A stretch of DNA of 64,000 nt, taken from NCBI GenBank assembly GCA_030765455.1, contig JAVCCM010000041.1, positions 81,994 through 145,993 on the forward strand, written 5' to 3'. A program made the position numbers and the translations under genes. Positions 62,601-64,000 of the stretch are shown piece by piece. The stretch is from Candidatus Electryonea clarkiae. Its GTDB lineage: Bacteria > Electryoneota > Electryoneia > Electryoneales > Electryoneaceae. Below the pieces are notes generated by a model that did not search any database, was not told the origin of the DNA, and worked only from the letters and a program-made list of their open reading frames with translations. Each line of letters begins with the position of its first letter. The first letter of the stretch is position 1.

Positions 62601-64000
62601 GCTCTGATATAGTCTATTATGTGTATAAATTTTATATCAAAGATCGCGTAACAAGCGCTGAAGTTAAATTGACAGCTGACAATGATTACTGGTTTTATAT
62701 AAATGGTGAATTAGTATCTTCAGATGACACAGAAGATTCAACTGACTGGCAGTATGTTGAGGACAATCCATTCGTTGAGTCGCTTAGGCAGGGTGAGAAC
62801 ATAATTGTCGCCGAGGTAACCGATCCGGATACTTCACTCGGTGGTTTCTGGATGAGTCTTATGTATTTGACTATTCCTGAATTAAGAGATGATATGCAGG
62901 TTATTCTTCCCGGGCAGACAGTTTCAACTGAATCTGAATCATATGATGCTGAAGGATATGGTGGTCAAGACGAGGAACCGGAAACAGCAGAACCAGGTGG
63001 ATACTTCCCTGATTATCAGGATGCGGGTGAGGAAGAGGAATTCGAGAAAGAATCTGAAGAATATATTGAAGAGGAAGCGATAGAGGAGTTTGATACTGAA
63101 GAAGAAGCGGATTATGACGAGTACGAAGAAGAGAGCTACGAAGAAGAAGCTGAAGAAATGCCCGAGGAAGAAGCTGTAGAGGAGTATGAAACTGAAGAAG
63201 AAACGGGTTATGACGAGTACGAAGAAGAGAGCTACGAAGAAGAAGCTGAAGAAATGCCAGAGGAAGAAGCTGCTGAGGAGTATGAAACTGAAGAAGAAAC
63301 GGGTTATGACGAGTACGAGGAAGAGAGCTACGAAGAAGAAACTGAAGAAATGCCCGAGGAAGAAGCGGTAGAAGAGTTTGACCCCGAAGAAGAAGAGGGT
63401 TATGACGAGTACGAGGAAGAGAGCTACGAAGAAGAAACTGAAGAAATGCCCGAGGAAGAAGCTGTAGAGGAGTATGAAACTGAAGAAGAAACGGGTTATG
63501 ACGAGTACGAAGAAGAGAGCTACGAAGAAGAAGCTGAAGAAATGCCCGAAGAGGAAGCTGTAGAGGAGTATGAAGTTGAAGAAATGCCCGAGGAAGAAAC
63601 GGTAGAAGAGTTTGATGCCGAAGAAGAGGGTTTTGACGAGTACGAGGATGAGAGCTACGAAGAGGAAGAGGCTGAAGAGATGCTTGAAGAAGAAGTAGAG
63701 GAATATGATGAGGAAGAATATGACGCAGAAGAAGAGTATGACGAAGAGGAATTTGATGAGGAAGAGTATGAAGACGATGAATCTTATGATGAAGAAGTAG
63801 ATGAATATGAAGACGATTACGAAGAAGATGAAGAAGAGGATGCTGATAGTGAAGAAGAGTATGACGAAGAGAGTGAAGAATATGAAGACGATGAATACTA
63901 TGATGAAGAAGTAGATGAGTATGAAGAAGAGGACATTGATAGTGAAGAAGAGTATGAAGAAGAAACTGAAGAATATGAAGACGATGAATACTATGATGAA
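56651..64000 (+). CDS. Giant exported TPR protein with acidic tandem repeats, 3' end outside window
   Basis: An uninterrupted frame of 2450 codons runs from ATG 56651 to the window edge. I checked it codon by codon and found no stop. Layout by residue: signal peptide 1-27 (FLAFIIIVIPVYAQ); TPR-like helix pairs 170-690 (NMYRRILDEFPNSAFV, AIPYFEGVLDYPDSKYY); a very acidic Asp/Glu/Tyr block 697-850; a Glu/Pro-rich linker to about 990; more TPR 1000-1330 (DSRNYFERIVADYSESEYF); helical region to 1890; an Asp-Thr-Leu-rich linker 1900-1960; a galactose-binding-like beta domain 1973-2078 (TADNDYWFYINGELVSSD, GENIIVAEVTD); and an acidic tail from 2090 onward with 32-residue repeats. It is exported, probably periplasmic or surface-associated. 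The family is unrecognised beyond TPR. Confidence 0.9.
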   Translation, partial: MNKMKHLKTVIWFFLAFIIIVIPVYAQDEISSSETSVVSYSDAQMTIFGRDKIVQWRSLTDSRDKSPEVEELIQNGLLLLQRADEYSRQMPPEVLAEGVVENLRLMRLKNEFLNILLSLEVEQAKGFPLDRLRQIQNRFESDRDHMLEQISRKRKELITKAERFVATYRTNDLISSVANRDEIISDVMFRLGELYYKEAEEEWTEDDEQYWAMVETLPEDAELPPTPVPDFSKATNMYRRILDEFPNSAFVHESLYNIAVLLVEQESGEATKRQSRDTFETLVSNFPESRYTAEAMYRVGSFHFENAEMPEAIPYFEGVLDYPDSKYYDDALYMLGWCYYRRKPENIDDLVTTNLYYATAVDYFDQTIHYGIDQQEVVVAGGFTTDMSDEAIEYLAICFTLDESAGEWEAAGIDSVVTYMSKDDRRRERYGYDLLQRMGLIYHEQIGSDFIAIDSYQKALDEYPFEPSNPWVHEEIINLYMEAIFDEDAAHDEWRKLFERYRRGSPWDEANHFEQVRLDADTLMQKWYYPYYTIAFREAINTKDPVKATEALRIAENYLLEFPISDKTPRLQYNLGLFLEKEEENLEYQVNAFEAYDDVVTRWGDNDYQERAAEGMIKVALNLIKFEEAGSVVPEPTFVVPEILDTSFLGGPLAARGPETDEPLIEETAPADTEAEETREEVSEEETIDGEPVEILDEEGFDEEDFEDGDMDEEILDEDIDEEYYEDDLEEDSEEEEEFEDEELEGDDEEIDEDEEVEEIDDEEYYEDEEEFDEDEEVEESDEEEYYDDEDLEEGDEEEYYDEEEEELEEIDDEEYYDDEEEFDEEDFEEYEDEEESEDEESEDSDSSNDQGYLNILIPNFEELEDLTPAGWDALEWALASNDDYSIMLSLAMQGQEPQEENPVVEEENETPQDEDNQSEAEKSAEEEAIPETDSEEQLVGEETEEDQIPDDGQVPEEPAVETSGESGEPNEAPVQAEGATEDASMDKAEDATPLLKSEEMLVYATDIFVEKFPENKNASVVVMQAGRIYLDKKHYGDSRNYFERIVADYSESEYFEEAFRGILIGFTASGNFNLAEQTTRRIQDAGITGDLLAEAIKIRGESIFQAAQTAKDQGDPKAAAMEFRRTALDVPDADFADQALFNSGIAFMEVEEWQEAITSFELLVHKYPNSEKWFIKAYQNVAYIYQDNLKQLEVSAATFDTIVNVHPDPKSEEVQVAMSRAADNYEDMEDWNNLLRVAKEYIIRFPEAEDALQWLFDQAGYYLKLEDEAKAMDIYQKFAIEYPDDPRTVKAYYDQALYFYEKSQDKARAKSAFEGTLAAHKRQVEKGGVGNLEYASRAKDVIIGWKMEDFEKIVFAGNTRQINAARDNKEAMRVELVADLTELRGFLQKESFSTYYRIAKLTDAMAIEEEKIKTEEPDDIIKKIEVRRTAVDSTTGLYFSAIADYEGAIKGLDEQMVSFVAARKQLDEITVACEQYIIQTQKKLASPDYSDEEIAQFEAALPDSQKALTNYRKFLEKQDEWIQLGTAYKDSAASRIPEIALHNANLTATIPFLFLDYPDQGTMRWEKLLGRAELLRSLMPPEIRDIVEEYLRVIQAADTSAVSKRGIADIARQKIIWIADSMQQEYIKSLEYSIAEGYEYYLGRWERLITAGDEEAVTFGRLYIEDFPDEISIFQEVIYLFAVGMLEMTSQVLELAISKDSSGHELYLDYSGKTLEKAWSYIERFETFKQQGLESQQSHKEKLESSLLYVEQVGMEGYDVIIPAWEDPMLDFVIACWNIPENLMLQPQPWSNLLARKLVTLEPASYAYLLGIREFVNYAVTDTSWIASIEMIDAGSLASEFDQYEFKPVSVAGFSGPLVGIDELEGPRPDAIAYFEGVFDTTWVDSIVVDPDYIPPDIFETADTSGMIDTLGADSSDVVDTLAFEVGDTLALDTLAQSVVVDTLAADTLAQAGVDSAAIAPDDGVPPGYMKTRVPVLTGRKESSDIVYYVYKFYIKDRVTSAEVKLTADNDYWFYINGELVSSDDTEDSTDWQYVEDNPFVESLRQGENIIVAEVTDPDTSLGGFWMSLMYLTIPELRDDMQVILPGQTVSTESESYDAEGYGGQDEEPETAEPGGYFPDYQDAGEEEEFEKESEEYIEEEAIEEFDTEEEADYDEYEEESYEEEAEEMPEEEAVEEYETEEETGYDEYEEESYEEEAEEMPEEEAAEEYETEEETGYDEYEEESYEEETEEMPEEEAVEEFDPEEEEGYDEYEEESYEEETEEMPEEEAVEEYETEEETGYDEYEEESYEEEAEEMPEEEAVEEYEVEEMPEEETVEEFDAEEEGFDEYEDESYEEEEAEEMLEEEVEEYDEEEYDAEEEYDEEEFDEEEYEDDESYDEEVDEYEDDYEEDEEEDADSEEEYDEESEEYEDDEYYDEEVDEYEEEDIDSEEEYEEETEEYEDDEYYDE
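63062..63600 (+). repeat. 96-bp (32-residue) in-frame tandem repeat array
   Basis: The anchor GAAATGCC recurs with its ATG at 63158, 63254, 63350, 63446 and 63542, exactly 96 bases apart, then once more at 63584 after a shortened 42-base unit. The unit encodes DEYEEESYEEEAEEMPEEEA and then VEEYETEEETGY. Copies differ mostly at third bases. Simpler Glu/Asp/Tyr repeats carry on to the end of the window. Confidence 0.92.

Noticed and set aside
63062..63600. CRISPR-like array
   Set aside because: The 96-bp periodic repeat has no unique spacers, is in frame and encodes a continuous acidic protein.

Overview
The window looks like a chromosomal segment from an uncultured, Gram-negative, didermic bacterium of the FCB superphylum (for example the Marinimicrobia, KSB1, Zixibacteria or Latescibacteria neighbourhood; I cannot resolve the phylum). 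The evidence is two secreted proteins with C-terminal type IX-like sorting tails of the 'YPNPFNP' type, the gene order pheS-pheT-zapB-like-zapA-6S RNA-rny, kdsA (Kdo synthesis), LolA, a TonB receptor, and moderate G+C. I see no prophage, integrase, IS element or CRISPR array. The genetic code is standard: TGA ends several intact genes.

Layout. 1-1560: the end of a secreted beta-propeller gene broken by an in-frame TGA, and a small membrane protein. 1580-9485 (minus): hutH with an unusual Cys in the MIO triad, rny, a 6S-like RNA, zapA, a zapB-like coiled coil, pheT, pheS. 10072-16519: an MFS transporter, then (minus) Nudix, hslU and hslV, and the low-affinity phosphate pair pit plus DUF47. 16634-19686 (minus): rodA and mrdA, the elongation synthase pair. 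20001-22915: two secreted proteins. 23098-28014 (minus): trmH, a flippase-like membrane protein, lolA and ftsK. 28236-31870: a protease/propeller/barrel protein and an exported SagB-type oxidoreductase, convergent. 32014: tRNA-Pro. 32264-34980: remains of a UDP-ManNAc3NAcA-type sugar locus (wecB-like epimerase, a truncated acetyltransferase, an aminotransferase). 35233-39681: a regulator plus ABC exporter plus LolA-like operon. 39854-40546: a HigB/HigA toxin-antitoxin pair. Then hisS, a secreted Ntn amidotransferase, aconitase, a GAF/HD-GYP phosphodiesterase, a TonB receptor broken by TGA, a degenerate SDR with kdsA, and finally two exported TPR proteins. The second TPR protein is at least 2450 residues long with very acidic tandem repeats and runs off the window.

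How it works together. Most genes are envelope-related: cell elongation (rodA/mrdA), division (zapA, ftsK), lipoprotein and outer-membrane traffic (lolA, LolCDE-like ABC, LolA-like), LPS and surface sugars (kdsA, wlb-type genes), phosphate uptake, and secreted surface proteins. The most distinctive items are three otherwise intact genes each broken by one nonsense codon (two TGA, one TAG), all explicable as G:C to A:T transitions; the giant acidic TPR protein with its 96-bp repeat array; a structured 6S-like RNA next to zapA; and a family of intergenic palindromic repeats.
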